In this document: positions 13,174-21,275 of the stretch, piece after piece
Layout of the letters: each line of letters starts with the position of its first letter
Numbering within the stretch: position 1 is the stretch's first letter
Assembly (NCBI GenBank): GCA_934565615.1
Contig: CAKTIH010000013.1
Coordinates: 1 to 27,994, forward strand
DNA: 27,994 nt
Source: an uncultured Oscillospiraceae bacterium
Lineage (GTDB): Bacteria > Bacillota > Clostridia > Oscillospirales > Oscillospiraceae
Direction of reading: 5' to 3'
Notes under the pieces: model-generated
The model's database searches: none
What the model was told of the DNA's origin: nothing
Seen by the model: the letters and a program-made list of their open reading frames with translations, nothing else
Position numbers and translations under genes: made by a program

Positions 13174-14975
13174 TAAAGCAGGAGAATATACGCAACTTTT
13201 CCATAATCGCACACATCGACCACGGCAAGTCTACGCTGTCCGACCGCCTCATCGAAAAATGCGGCGCGGTGGAGCAGCGCGAGATGGAGGATCAGATCCT
13301 CGACAACATGGATCTTGAGCGCGAGCGCGGCATCACCATCAAGGCGCGCGCCGTCGGCCTCAACTACAGGGCTGCCGACGGGGAGAGCTACACCCTCAAC
13401 CTCATAGACACTCCGGGTCATGTCGACTTCAACTACGAGGTCAGCCGCTCGCTCGCCGCGTGCGAGGGCGCGGTGCTGGTCGTGGACGCATCGCAGGGCG
13501 TCGAGGCGCAGACGCTCTCGAACACCTACCTCGCGCTTGACAATAACCTTGAGATACTCCCGGTCATCAACAAGATAGACCTGCCCGCCGCCGACCCGCA
13601 CAGGGTCAAGGAGGAGATAGAGGAGATCATCGGCATCCCCGCGATGGACGCGCCGGAGATAAGCGCGAAGGCGAACATCAACATTGACGCCGTGCTCGAG
13701 GACGTTGTAAACGGCATCCCCGCGCCGAAGGGCGACCCCAGCGCGCCGCTCAAGGCACTGATATTCGACAGCCAGTATGATAACTACCGCGGCGTCATCG
13801 TCTTTATCCGTGTGTTCGACGGGACGATACGCAAGGATTCCGAGATACTTCTCATGTCCACCGGTGCAAAGTACAAGGTGCTCGAAGTCGGCCACCTGCG
13901 CCCGATAGGTCTCGATCCCTGCGCGGAGCTTGCAGCGGGCGACGTCGGCTACTTCACGGCGAGCATAAAGAACGTCTCCGACACGCACGTGGGCGACACC
14001 GTCACCGACGCCGGGAAGCCGACCGCCGAGGCGCTGCCCGGCTACCGCCCCGCAAGGCCGATGGTCTTTTGCGGCATATACACTGAGGACGGCTCCAAGT
14101 ATCCCGACCTGCGCGACGCGCTCGAAAAGCTCAAGCTCAACGACGCATCCCTCTCCTACGAACCTGAAAGCTCCGTCGCACTCGGCTTCGGCTTCCGCTG
14201 CGGCTTCCTCGGAATGCTGCACATGGAGATAATTCAGGAGCGGCTTGAGCGCGAGTTCGACCTTGACCTTGTGACGACTCTGCCCTCCGTTATATATAAG
14301 GTGATAAAGACTGACGGCAGCACCGTCATGGTCGATAATCCCCACAACTACCCCGACGTGCCGTCGATCGCCGAAGCTTACGAGCCGTATGTCAAGGTGT
14401 CGATCATCACGCCGAATGAGTTTGTCGGCAACATCATGCCGCTGTGCCAGGACAGGCGCGGCGAGTACAAGAACATGCAGTACCTCGACACCCGCCTTGT
14501 CGAGCTGCATTATGAAATGCCGCTCAACGAGATAATATACGACTTCTTCGACACGCTCAAGGCGCGCACCAAGGGCTACGCTTCGCTCGACTATGAGCTG
14601 AGCGAGTATAAGCCGAGCGACCTTGTCAAGGTCGATATGCTCCTAAACGGCGATCAGGTCGACGCGCTCAGCTTCATCGCCCACCGGGAAAAGGCCTACG
14701 GCCGCGCCCGCAAGCTCTGCGAGAAGCTCAAGGACAACATTCCGCGCCAGCTCTTCGAGGTGCCGATACAGGCGGCCATCGGCGGCAAGATCATTGCGCG
14801 CGAGACGGTCAAGGCCATGCGCAAGGACGTGCTTGCCAAGTGCTACGGCGGCGATATTACCCGAAAGAAAAAGCTGCTCGAAAAGCAGAAGGAAGGCAAA
14901 AAGAAGATGCGCCAGCTCGGCACGGTGCAGATACCGACCGAGGCCTTCCTCGCGGTGCTGAAGCTCGACGAATAA
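13170..14975 (+). CDS. lepA: Elongation factor 4 (LepA)
   Basis: This 601-aa translational GTPase acts on ribosomes and has been proposed to back-translocate stalled ones. The G-domain motifs are AHIDHGKST (residues 14-22), DTPGHVDF and NKIDLPAADP. The EF4-specific C-terminal domain ends in RQLGTVQIPTEAFLAVLKLDE-like sequence (RQLGTVQIP, EAFLAVLK), and the length is as expected. It overlaps the upstream XRE gene by 4 bp with GAGGAGG before the start. In many Firmicutes hemW follows lepA; here a terminator follows instead. Confidence 0.98.
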   Translation: MIKQENIRNFSIIAHIDHGKSTLSDRLIEKCGAVEQREMEDQILDNMDLERERGITIKARAVGLNYRAADGESYTLNLIDTPGHVDFNYEVSRSLAACEGAVLVVDASQGVEAQTLSNTYLALDNNLEILPVINKIDLPAADPHRVKEEIEEIIGIPAMDAPEISAKANINIDAVLEDVVNGIPAPKGDPSAPLKALIFDSQYDNYRGVIVFIRVFDGTIRKDSEILLMSTGAKYKVLEVGHLRPIGLDPCAELAAGDVGYFTASIKNVSDTHVGDTVTDAGKPTAEALPGYRPARPMVFCGIYTEDGSKYPDLRDALEKLKLNDASLSYEPESSVALGFGFRCGFLGMLHMEIIQERLEREFDLDLVTTLPSVIYKVIKTDGSTVMVDNPHNYPDVPSIAEAYEPYVKVSIITPNEFVGNIMPLCQDRRGEYKNMQYLDTRLVELHYEMPLNEIIYDFFDTLKARTKGYASLDYELSEYKPSDLVKVDMLLNGDQVDALSFIAHREKAYGRARKLCEKLKDNIPRQLFEVPIQAAIGGKIIARETVKAMRKDVLAKCYGGDITRKKKLLEKQKEGKKKMRQLGTVQIPTEAFLAVLKLDE

Positions 14976-14991
14976 TATCGGACTATAAAGA

Positions 14992-15030
14992 TACATCCGG
15001 ACGTTACTTTAAGCGCCCGGATGTACATTT
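14992..15030. terminator. Terminator between lepA and the convergent XRE gene
   Basis: TACATCCGG (14992-15000) pairs with CCGGATGTA (15017-15025), followed by CATTTTA on the plus strand and TCTTTATAG on the minus strand. It can end both genes. Confidence 0.65.
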
Positions 15031-15242
15031 TATGTGTTCCTTTTTGGGTTTGAGGTCTGGCCGAGGATATAATCTATAGAGACGGAATAGTAATTTGCCA
15101 TGTCTATCAGAACGGATGTAGGCAGATCGCGCTGCCCAAGCTCATAATTGCAGTATACCTGCTGAGAGCAGAAAAGAATATCCGAAATTTCCTTCTGTGT
15201 CAGGTCATGGCTTTTGCGCAGCTCTTTGATACGCGGGAACAT
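15030..15242 (-). CDS. Small XRE-family HTH regulator
   Basis: This 70-aa protein is a single Cro/C1 domain: LTQKEISDILFCSQQVYCNY (about residues 14-33), ELGQRDLPTSVLIDMANYY and SVSIDYILGQTSNP. The pattern is that of the compact XRE regulators common in Clostridia. GGGAGG precedes the ATG at 7 nt. It converges on lepA and shares its terminator. An inverted repeat just upstream (15276-15296) may be its own operator. No antitoxin-toxin pairing is visible. Confidence 0.9.
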   Translation of the reverse strand: MFPRIKELRKSHDLTQKEISDILFCSQQVYCNYELGQRDLPTSVLIDMANYYSVSIDYILGQTSNPKRNT

Positions 15243-15275
15243 ACGTGAACCTCCCTTGAGTTTGCTTTACTATAA

Positions 15276-15296
15276 AATACAGCAAAACGTTGTATT
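15276..15296. promoter_or_regulatory. Candidate operator of the small XRE gene
   Basis: AATACA (15276-15281) and TGTATT (15291-15296) are inverted repeats 9 bp apart, next to a TATAGT-like -10 on the minus strand. The layout fits an autoregulated XRE gene. The promoter itself is not clear. Confidence 0.35.
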
Positions 15297-15302
15297 GACT
15301 CC

Positions 15303-15471
15303 AACCGCAATTTGCGGTAAAACATGAACGCGTGAATGGGTGCGTTGTACGAGAACAATGCGCTTGAATTCGGCATTGGCTTGGGCAGTATAAATTTTCT
15401 GCCCAATGGGGACTGATTTTTCTTGATTTTTTGAATATAGTTCTTGATTTTTTCCGTGATTTCTGTAAAAT
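15303..15471 (+). promoter_or_regulatory. Upstream region of apt: hairpins, direct repeats and promoter
   Basis: This gap contains a palindrome CCGCAATTTGCGG, a stem TTGGGCAG (15381-15388) / CTGCCCAA (15399-15406), and two copies of TTCTTGATTTTTT (15420-15432 and 15441-15453) exactly 21 bp apart, with a third partial copy after. The second copy contains TTGATT (15444-15449), with TAAAAT (15466-15471) 16 nt further as the likely promoter. I recognise no purine riboswitch. Confidence 0.4.
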
Positions 15472-15513
15472 AAACACGTTATATTCTATAGATTTCTCAG
15501 GAGGAATCAAAAA

Positions 15514-16068
15514 ATGACTTACGAGATGGACGTTGCCGGCTTGAAACGCGAGCTGCCCTTGTGCAAGGTATCTGACGACCTGTACATCGGCGCATTCGTC
15601 ATGTTCGGCGATGTGGAGCTTACCGTTCACTGCGCCGCCGAGCTGCTCAAGCGCGCTCCCGAGTACGATTACCTGATCGCACCGGAAGCCAAGGCGATCC
15701 CTCTGCTGTATGAAATGGCCCGCCAGAGCGGCGCGGATAAGTACTTCCTCGCCCGCAAAGGCCCCAAGGCCTATATGTCCGGTGTGTTCGAGGTGGACGT
15801 CAAGTCCATCACCACGATGAGCGTACAGAAGCTCGTCATCGACACCGCCGACGCCGAGCTCATCAAGGGCAAGCGTATGCTTATCATTGACGATGTTATT
15901 TCCACCGGCGAATCCATCCGCGCTATGGAGGAGCTTGTCACCCGTGCGGGCGGCATTGTCGCCGGCAGGATGGCAGTTCTCGCCGAGGGCGACGCGCAGA
16001 AGAGACATGACATCATCTGCCTCGCTCCGCTGCCGCTGTTTAACCCCGACGGCACTGTAAAGGAATAA
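15514..16068 (+). CDS. apt: Adenine phosphoribosyltransferase-type enzyme
   Basis: This 184-aa cytoplasmic salvage enzyme is expected to make AMP from adenine and PRPP. The PRPP-binding signature MLIIDDVISTGES lies at residues 122-134, and YDYLIAPEAKAIPLLYEMAR (51-70) matches the Apt-like core. The sequence is somewhat divergent from classical Apt, so xanthine or another base cannot be excluded. AGGAGG precedes the ATG. It stands alone, ending in a terminator that reaches into the convergent mnmA gene. The 21-bp repeats upstream may bind a regulator. Confidence 0.85.
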   Translation: MTYEMDVAGLKRELPLCKVSDDLYIGAFVMFGDVELTVHCAAELLKRAPEYDYLIAPEAKAIPLLYEMARQSGADKYFLARKGPKAYMSGVFEVDVKSITTMSVQKLVIDTADAELIKGKRMLIIDDVISTGESIRAMEELVTRAGGIVAGRMAVLAEGDAQKRHDIICLAPLPLFNPDGTVKE

Positions 16069-16081
16069 AACTTGAATAACA

Positions 16082-16125
16082 ACAAACGGGAAAGACCGGT
16101 CAAAGGTCTTTCCCGTTTGTCTTTT
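16082..16125. terminator. Terminator of apt, embedded in the end of mnmA
   Basis: A 16-bp stem (16082-16097 with 16105-16120), loop GGTCAAA, tail CTTTTTC. The mnmA stop (16100-16102) lies in the loop, so one arm encodes the last residues of MnmA. Confidence 0.88.
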
Positions 16126-17188
16126 TCTGTATCACTCCGCCGCCGAGGACGGTGTCTCCGTCATAGAGCACGGCGGCCTGACCGGGGGTTACCGCGCGCT
16201 GCGGTTCATCGAAAACGATGTGGACAGCGCCGCTCCCGACCGGCGTCACCGTCGCCCACTGCTCGGGGTGGCGGTAGCGTATCTTCGCCTTGCAGCGCAG
16301 CTCATGCGCGGGCGCGCTGCCGCTTATCCAGTTGAAGTCCGCGGCGTCCACCTCGCGGAGGAACAGATCATCGTTACTGCCGAGGACGACCTCGTTCGTG
16401 TCCGGGCAGATATCGCAGACGTACAGCGGCGCGGGCGCGGAAATGCCGAGACCCTTGCGCTGGCCGATGGTATAGTGTATCACGCCCTTATGCCGGCCAA
16501 GGACATTGCCGGAACTGTCCACAAAGTTCCCGCACACGGGTCGATGCCCGGTGTGCTTTTCGATCACCCCGGCGTAGTCCCCGTCCGGGACAAAGCATAT
16601 ATCCTGACTGTCGGGCTTTGCCGCGTTCACAAAGCCGAACTTCTCGGCAAGGGCGCGCACCTCGGTTTTGCGCATATTGCCGAGCGGGAACATGACGTGC
16701 GCAAGCTGCTCCTGCGTCATGGCATAGAGCACGTAGCTCTGATCCTTGCTCTCGTCCGCGGCCTTCTTCAGCAGAAAGACGCCGTCCTGCTCCTCAATGC
16801 GCGCGTAGTGCCCGGTCACGACGTAGTCGCAGCCGAGAATTTTTGCGCGGTCAAAGAGCTTGCCGAACTTCATGAAACGGTTGCAGTCGATGCACGGATT
16901 CGGCGTGACGCCGTGCTCGTAGCTGTCGATGAACCGGCGTATGACCGTGCTGCGGAAATCGTCCGTGAAGTTGAACACGTAGAACGGCATACCCAGCGCG
17001 TAGGCGACGCTGCGCGCGTCCTCCACATCGTCGAGCGAGCAGCAGGTGCGTGTGCGCTCGATACCCGCATCCTCATTGTTATAGAGCTTCATCGTGCAGC
17101 CGACACATTGGAAGCCGCGGTCCTTCATCAGCTTTGCTGCGAGCGAGGAGTCGACCCCGCCGCTCATCGCGATCAGTGCTTTTTTCAT
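16100..17188 (-). CDS. mnmA: tRNA-uridine 2-sulfurtransferase
   Basis: This 362-aa enzyme thiolates U34 of tRNA-Lys, -Glu and -Gln at the wobble position. The ATP pyrophosphatase loop is SGGVDSS (residues 9-15); the catalytic cysteines are in TPNPCIDCN (C99) and DSQDICFVPDGDY (C198). The ATG at 17188 has GAGGT at 7 nt; an upstream start at 17212 has none and is rejected. The sulfur donor (a cysteine desulfurase such as IscS/NifS) is not in the window, although cysteine synthase lies just upstream on the other strand. Its C-terminal codons form part of the apt terminator. Confidence 0.97.
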   Translation of the reverse strand: MKKALIAMSGGVDSSLAAKLMKDRGFQCVGCTMKLYNNEDAGIERTRTCCSLDDVEDARSVAYALGMPFYVFNFTDDFRSTVIRRFIDSYEHGVTPNPCIDCNRFMKFGKLFDRAKILGCDYVVTGHYARIEEQDGVFLLKKAADESKDQSYVLYAMTQEQLAHVMFPLGNMRKTEVRALAEKFGFVNAAKPDSQDICFVPDGDYAGVIEKHTGHRPVCGNFVDSSGNVLGRHKGVIHYTIGQRKGLGISAPAPLYVCDICPDTNEVVLGSNDDLFLREVDAADFNWISGSAPAHELRCKAKIRYRHPEQWATVTPVGSGAVHIVFDEPQRAVTPGQAAVLYDGDTVLGGGVIQKKTNGKDL

Positions 17189-17291
17189 TGGCGTGACCTC
17201 TAAATCATACAAAACCCATGTATTTGATATGCGACAGTATAGAGCTATTTTACAAAGCTGTCAAGGCGGCGGAAATTTTTTGCGATAGGGC

Positions 17292-17342
17292 TTGACAAGA
17301 AAGTAAGGCAGTGCTAATATAATACCTACAAAGCCGATAGGT
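17292..17342 (+). promoter_or_regulatory. cysK promoter with a possible operator
   Basis: TTGACA (17292-17297), a 17-nt spacer and TAATAT (17315-17320). An inverted repeat ACCTA (17324-17328) / TAGGT (17338-17342) lies just after the -10, where a repressor would block transcription. CCTAC...ATAGG words also occur in the promoter of the Rrf2 gene at 21276-21304. Confidence 0.6.
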
Positions 17343-17477
17343 TATCAGTAAATGATAGGGGCGCTTTTTATGGAATATATATTTATATGGTTTCGATGTT
17401 GATGGGGTATCTTTGACCAATAAGGGCACATATTTCAACACAAACAATAAATGTATATTTAAAAGGAGCTTTTAACA
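17343..17477 (+). other. Long AT-rich leader of cysK
   Basis: About 150 nt separate the predicted start of transcription from cysK. It is AT-rich, with a near-palindrome around 17370-17390 and a weak ACATATTT...AAATGTAT pairing before the AAGGAG ribosome site. I could not identify a T-box, SAM riboswitch or other known class. Confidence 0.3.
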
Positions 17478-18407
17478 ATGAAAACTTATGAAAGAATCAC
17501 CGATCTGATCGGCGGCACTCCGCTTCTGAAGCTTACGAACTACATAAAGGACAATGACCTCGGCGCAGACGTTTACGGCAAGCTTGAATACTTTAACCCC
17601 GCCGGCAGCGTCAAGGACAGGATCGCCCGTGCGATGATCGACGACGCCGAAGCCAAGGGCGCGCTCAAGCCGGACTCCGTCATAATCGAGCCGACGAGCG
17701 GCAACACCGGTATCGGGCTTGCGGCCGTCGCCGCCTCAAGGGGCTATAAAGTTATACTCACCATGCCGGAGACGATGAGCATCGAGCGGCGCAAGCTGCT
17801 CAAGGCCTACGGCGCGGAGATAGTTATGACCGACGGGGCAAAGGGCATGAAGGGCGCGATAGCGAAGGCGCAGGAGCTTGCCGCCGAGACGCCGAACAGC
17901 TTCATCCCGAGCCAGTTCACCAACAAGGCCAATCCCGCCGCGCACTTTAAGACTACGGGGCCGGAAATTTGGGAGGACACCGACGGTAAGGTCGATATCT
18001 TTGTTGCGGGCGTCGGAACGGGCGGCACGCTCTCCGGCGTGGGCGAGTATCTCAAGAGCAAGAATCCGAACGTCAAGGTCGTCGCGGTCGAGCCTGCGGG
18101 CTCGCCGGTGCTCTCAAAGGGCACGCCGGGGCCGCACAAGATACAGGGCATCGGCGCGGGCTTCGTCCCCGATACGCTGAACACCGGAATATATGACGAG
18201 ATCATCCCGGTCGAGAACGAAGACGCCTTTGCCACAGGCCGCGTGCTCGCCAGACGCGAGGGGCTGCTTGTCGGCATATCCTCGGGCGCGGCGGTCTTTG
18301 CCGCGGCGCAGCTTGCAAAGCGCCCGGAAAACAAGGGCAAGATAATCGTCGCCCTGCTCCCGGACACCGGCGAGAGATACCTCTCCACCCCGATGTTCTC
18401 GGAGTAA
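17478..18407 (+). CDS. cysK: Cysteine synthase (O-acetylserine sulfhydrylase)
   Basis: This 309-aa PLP enzyme makes cysteine from O-acetylserine and sulfide. The PLP lysine is K46 in NPAGSVKDRIA, the phosphate/substrate loop is TSGNTG (73-78), and the PLP phosphate-binding loop GTGGTLSGVG comes later; length is standard. AAAAGGAG precedes the ATG. No cysE is adjacent. Members of this family can also make beta-cyanoalanine from cysteine and cyanide as a side activity, which matters because a nitrilase operon lies just to the right. The gene converges on the EamA gene, with the shared terminator inside that gene's 3' end. Confidence 0.96.
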   Translation: MKTYERITDLIGGTPLLKLTNYIKDNDLGADVYGKLEYFNPAGSVKDRIARAMIDDAEAKGALKPDSVIIEPTSGNTGIGLAAVAASRGYKVILTMPETMSIERRKLLKAYGAEIVMTDGAKGMKGAIAKAQELAAETPNSFIPSQFTNKANPAAHFKTTGPEIWEDTDGKVDIFVAGVGTGGTLSGVGEYLKSKNPNVKVVAVEPAGSPVLSKGTPGPHKIQGIGAGFVPDTLNTGIYDEIIPVENEDAFATGRVLARREGLLVGISSGAAVFAAAQLAKRPENKGKIIVALLPDTGERYLSTPMFSE

Positions 18408-18421
18408 GAACAACAGAATAT

Positions 18422-18458
18422 CAAAACGGACTGTCTCAATTTGAGGCAGTCCGTTTTG
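18422..18458. terminator. Terminator of cysK, embedded in the end of the EamA gene
   Basis: A 17-bp stem with one G-T pair, 18422-18438 with 18442-18458, loop ATT, A-run before and T-run within. The EamA stop (18436-18438) is in the top of the left arm; the right arm encodes its last residues. Active in both directions by sequence. Confidence 0.88.
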
Positions 18459-19359
18459 TTGTCATGTTCGCGATATATACCCCGGCGAGGATCACGGCCA
18501 CGCCGACGGTCTGAAGAGCGGTGAAGCTCTCATGCAGCAAAAGCGCCCCGGCGAGGATCGAAACCACAGTCGAGAACCCGATGAACGAAGCCGTGCGGTT
18601 GACGCCGATTTTTGAAATGGCGACGTTTGACAGGAAAAACGCCAGCACGGAGCAGCCGATACCCTGATACAGTACGGCGGCCAGAAAACCGGGCGCATTG
18701 AACGGGAGTGCGATAAGCTCCGCCACGCTTCCGCGTACTGCGGCACGCACGAGGGCGAGGACGACAAAGAGCAGCGCCCCGGCGAGCAGCATCATATATG
18801 TGACCTCCGCGCCGGTGTATCCGTGTGCCTTGCCGACAAAGACGGTGTACAGCGAGTAGGACACGACGGCGATCAGCAGGAAAGCATAGCCCGGCACGGA
18901 CAGGCTCGACGACGCGCTGACGGCGAACACCGTCACAAGGATGCCGGCAAAGGTGATGAGTATACCCGCGACCTGTGTTCTGGATGGCTTTTCCTTCAGC
19001 AGCAGCGTTGACGCGACAAGCGACACGACCGGGATACAGGCGAAAAAGACCGCGCTCTCCGACGCCGTCGTGTACCTGACGCCGACGGTCTCAGAGATAT
19101 AATAGATGCATGGACTCCACAGCGCCACAAGCAGCAGCGGCTTCAAGGGCTTGCCGCGCAGGTCGATTTTAATAAGGCCGAGCAGCAGACACAGGCTCAT
19201 CACGACGAAGGCGATAAGAAAACGCCAGCCCAGCAGGGAGAATGCGTCGGCGTATTCTGTCACCCGCTTTGTGAAGATTATGCTCAGGCCGAAAAGCGTC
19301 TCGCCGCCGAGCGCGCATAAGACCCCGGCGGTGCTGTCTAATTTCTTTGCGTTATTCAT
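18436..19359 (-). CDS. EamA/DMT-family transporter
   Basis: This 307-aa inner-membrane protein has ten predicted helices arranged as two EamA repeats. The first repeat includes TLFGLSIIFTKRV and WRFLIAFVV, and the second includes VVSYSLYTVFVGKA and FLSNVAISKIGVNRTASFIG. Family members mostly export amino acids or metabolites. The chosen ATG (19359) lies 2 bp after the stop of the upstream gene (TGACTATG), and no good ribosome site is seen, so it is probably translated by coupling; starts at 19377 or 19383 would overlap the upstream gene. It is last in the operon Rrf2-nitrilase-membrane protein-EamA, so the nitrilase product is a candidate substrate. Confidence 0.88.
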   Translation of the reverse strand: MNNAKKLDSTAGVLCALGGETLFGLSIIFTKRVTEYADAFSLLGWRFLIAFVVMSLCLLLGLIKIDLRGKPLKPLLLVALWSPCIYYISETVGVRYTTASESAVFFACIPVVSLVASTLLLKEKPSRTQVAGILITFAGILVTVFAVSASSSLSVPGYAFLLIAVVSYSLYTVFVGKAHGYTGAEVTYMMLLAGALLFVVLALVRAAVRGSVAELIALPFNAPGFLAAVLYQGIGCSVLAFFLSNVAISKIGVNRTASFIGFSTVVSILAGALLLHESFTALQTVGVAVILAGVYIANMTTKRTASN

Positions 19360-19361
19360 AG

Positions 19362-19865
19362 TCACAGCAGTGTGCATATCCACGCGAGCACGGCGCAGGC
19401 GGGGATGTATATGACAAAGTGCAGGATATGCGTTTTCTTATTATACCCGAACTGATGCGGCCCGCCGACGCCCTTGAGTTCGGGGTAGAAGTGTGGGAAG
19501 AAATTCGAGCGGCACAGCAGGAACCAGTCAAAAAAGAATATATCGTATATCTCCATGATATAGAGCATTGCGAGAAAGCGCGCGAAGAACCGGAGAAAGC
19601 TATAGCCACCCTTCACGCCGTCCCACGCGGCGAGGATGAACGCGCCGATGAACATCAGTATCGCCGTCACACATATTATCCAGCCGACAGCGTGAGCGCC
19701 GGGGAAGCGCTCCGGCTTTTTGTCGGGAATCGCGTCCAGGTTCTCCTTGGGCGCGGAGGAGAAGAACTTCTTATCCTGAATGAAGCCGACTCCCCCGTAC
19801 AGCAGGAGAAAATACGCCGCCATGATGATAAGCGACGCGAGTAAGGTTATCGCCATTTCAGTCAC
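19362..19865 (-). CDS. Membrane protein of unknown function
   Basis: I do not recognise this 167-aa protein. It has about four membrane helices (near residues 5-27, 58-78, 88-105 and 143-163). A central loop has a conserved-looking aromatic run (EIYDIFFFDWFLLCRSNFFP) and then GPHQFGYNKKTHILHF, rich in H, K and aromatics, which could bind a ligand or cofactor. The start is uncertain: GTG at 19865 is 7 nt past the nitrilase stop, and ATG at 19856 is also possible; neither has ideal ribosome-site spacing. It sits tightly between the nitrilase and EamA genes (6 bp and 2 bp gaps), so it belongs to that operon. Confidence 0.82.
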   Translation of the reverse strand: MTEMAITLLASLIIMAAYFLLLYGGVGFIQDKKFFSSAPKENLDAIPDKKPERFPGAHAVGWIICVTAILMFIGAFILAAWDGVKGGYSFLRFFARFLAMLYIMEIYDIFFFDWFLLCRSNFFPHFYPELKGVGGPHQFGYNKKTHILHFVIYIPACAVLAWICTLL

Positions 19866-19871
19866 GTACCC

Positions 19872-20792
19872 TTACTTCTCGTTGACGATAAGCTCGAGCA
19901 CGTCGGGGCGCGAGTAGTGCCCGACGGCGTCGTGCTCCATCTTGCACGCGGCGGGCAGGTTCATGTCGAGGTCGGCGTAGATTATCGTCTCCTCGTCCCA
20001 GACAGGCTGGGTCACATAGTGCCCGTAGGGATCGATGACGCAGCTGCCGCCGCGGCACACGTACTCGGGGAGCTGCTCTACCATTTCACGCTCGTGGATA
20101 TCGGCGGGGTAGGAGCTGCGACGGACGATCATGTCGGAGTTAATAAAGTAGCACTTGCCCTCGATGGCGATGTGCTGGATAGTTGCCTGCCACTCTGGGT
20201 TGTCGTTCGTGTTCGGGGAGATGTAGATGGTGATGCCCTTCTGATAGAGCGCCACGCGCGCAAGCGGCATATAGCTCTCCCAGCATATAAGGCTGCCGAC
20301 CGGCCCCCACGGAGTCTCGGTGATCGGGAAATAATCCCTGTTCGCGTCGCCCCACACAAGACGCTCGGAGCCGGTGGGCTTGAGCTTGCGGTGGATCTTA
20401 TATGAGCCGTCCGGTTCAAAGATGACGTTGCTGTTATAGAGCGTGCCTATTACGGCGTCGCGCTCGGAAAAGCCGAGGCTGATGTACGCGCCGGTCCTCT
20501 TCGCCGCCTCGGCGAGCTGCTGAAACTCCGTTTCACCCGCGACGATGGACGCGTCATAGTAGCGCTTCCAATCCTTGCGCCCGTCGGCATTGCGCTTGCC
20601 CATGCTGAAGCCGAAGTTCATCCCGATGGGGTAGCCGGGTATGAACAGCTCCGGGAAGACTATGAGGTCGGGCTCCTGCGCGGCGGCCTCGTCAATGTAC
20701 CGCAGCACCTTCTCAAGTCCCGCTGCCTTATCAAACATTACAGGCTCAGCCTGTACCAATGCTATTTTGCAATTGCTTTTGACGTCTTTCAT
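19872..20792 (-). CDS. Nitrilase (carbon-nitrogen hydrolase superfamily)
   Basis: This 306-aa enzyme has the complete catalytic set: glutamate E48 in FPELFIPGYP, lysine K136 in IHRKLKPT and cysteine C170 in SLICWESYMPLAR. The CWE-x-x-MP form and the GSERLVWGD segment are typical of true nitrilases (branch 1), which turn nitriles into acids and ammonia, and less so of amidase or carbamoylase branches. The substrate is unknown; aliphatic nitriles or beta-cyanoalanine are possible. GGAAAGG precedes the ATG at 8 nt. It is 15 bp after the Rrf2 gene and heads two membrane-protein genes. Confidence 0.92.
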   Translation of the reverse strand: MKDVKSNCKIALVQAEPVMFDKAAGLEKVLRYIDEAAAQEPDLIVFPELFIPGYPIGMNFGFSMGKRNADGRKDWKRYYDASIVAGETEFQQLAEAAKRTGAYISLGFSERDAVIGTLYNSNVIFEPDGSYKIHRKLKPTGSERLVWGDANRDYFPITETPWGPVGSLICWESYMPLARVALYQKGITIYISPNTNDNPEWQATIQHIAIEGKCYFINSDMIVRRSSYPADIHEREMVEQLPEYVCRGGSCVIDPYGHYVTQPVWDEETIIYADLDMNLPAACKMEHDAVGHYSRPDVLELIVNEK

Positions 20793-20807
20793 AATTGATA
20801 CCTTTCC

Positions 20808-21245
20808 TTATATCACGTAGTCATCAGACGGGTTGGCGCGGTGCTGATCCATAATATCCTGCAGCGTGATGCCGTCAAGATACTCGTTTATCACCTTGTA
20901 TAGCCCCTGCCAGACCGGGAGCACGGCGCAGTCTGCACTGCGCGTACACACCGGCGTCTCCTCACCGGCGCAGGCGACGGGGGCGAGGTCGCCCTCCGTG
21001 AAGCGTAGTATCTCCCCGACCGTCAATGCGTCCGGAGCCTTGGCGAGCTGGTAGCCGCCCTGCGAGCCGCGCTCGGTTTTCAGGATACCGGAGCGGTTAT
21101 ACATCGGTATGATCTGCTCCAGATATTTCTTGGATATGCCCTGACGCTCGGCAATGTCCTTAAGCGCGATGTACCCGCAGTTCTGGTGCTCCGCGAGGTC
21201 GAGAAGCATACGCAGAGCGTAGCGCCCCTTTGTGGAAATTTTCAA
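20808..21245 (-). CDS. Rrf2-family transcriptional regulator with cysteine cluster
   Basis: This 145-aa protein shows the Rrf2 winged-helix opening (MKISTKGRYALRMLLDLAEH), a recognition region (LKDIAERQGISKKYLEQI), and the wing RGSQGGYQLA. Three cysteines at C92, C100 and C106 fall where IscR/NsrR-type members bind an iron-sulfur cluster, so the protein may sense Fe-S, NO, oxygen or cysteine status. The start is TTG at 21245 with GAGGT about 8 nt upstream. It is the first gene of the nitrilase operon and probably regulates it and possibly cysK; CymR-like members control cysteine metabolism. Which subgroup it belongs to cannot be settled by eye. Confidence 0.92.
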   Translation of the reverse strand: MKISTKGRYALRMLLDLAEHQNCGYIALKDIAERQGISKKYLEQIIPMYNRSGILKTERGSQGGYQLAKAPDALTVGEILRFTEGDLAPVACAGEETPVCTRSADCAVLPVWQGLYKVINEYLDGITLQDIMDQHRANPSDDYVI

Positions 21246-21275
21246 ATCAAAACACCTCGATCGTTTTATACACCT

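Noticed and set aside
13029..14510. A 493-codon minus-strand ORF antisense to lepA
   Set aside because: Long antisense ORFs are common in GC-rich genes; the translation has no recognisable domain and there is no promoter or ribosome site.
15030..15242. Toxin-antitoxin system around the small XRE gene
   Set aside because: No toxin-like ORF is adjacent; the neighbours are lepA and a noncoding gap.
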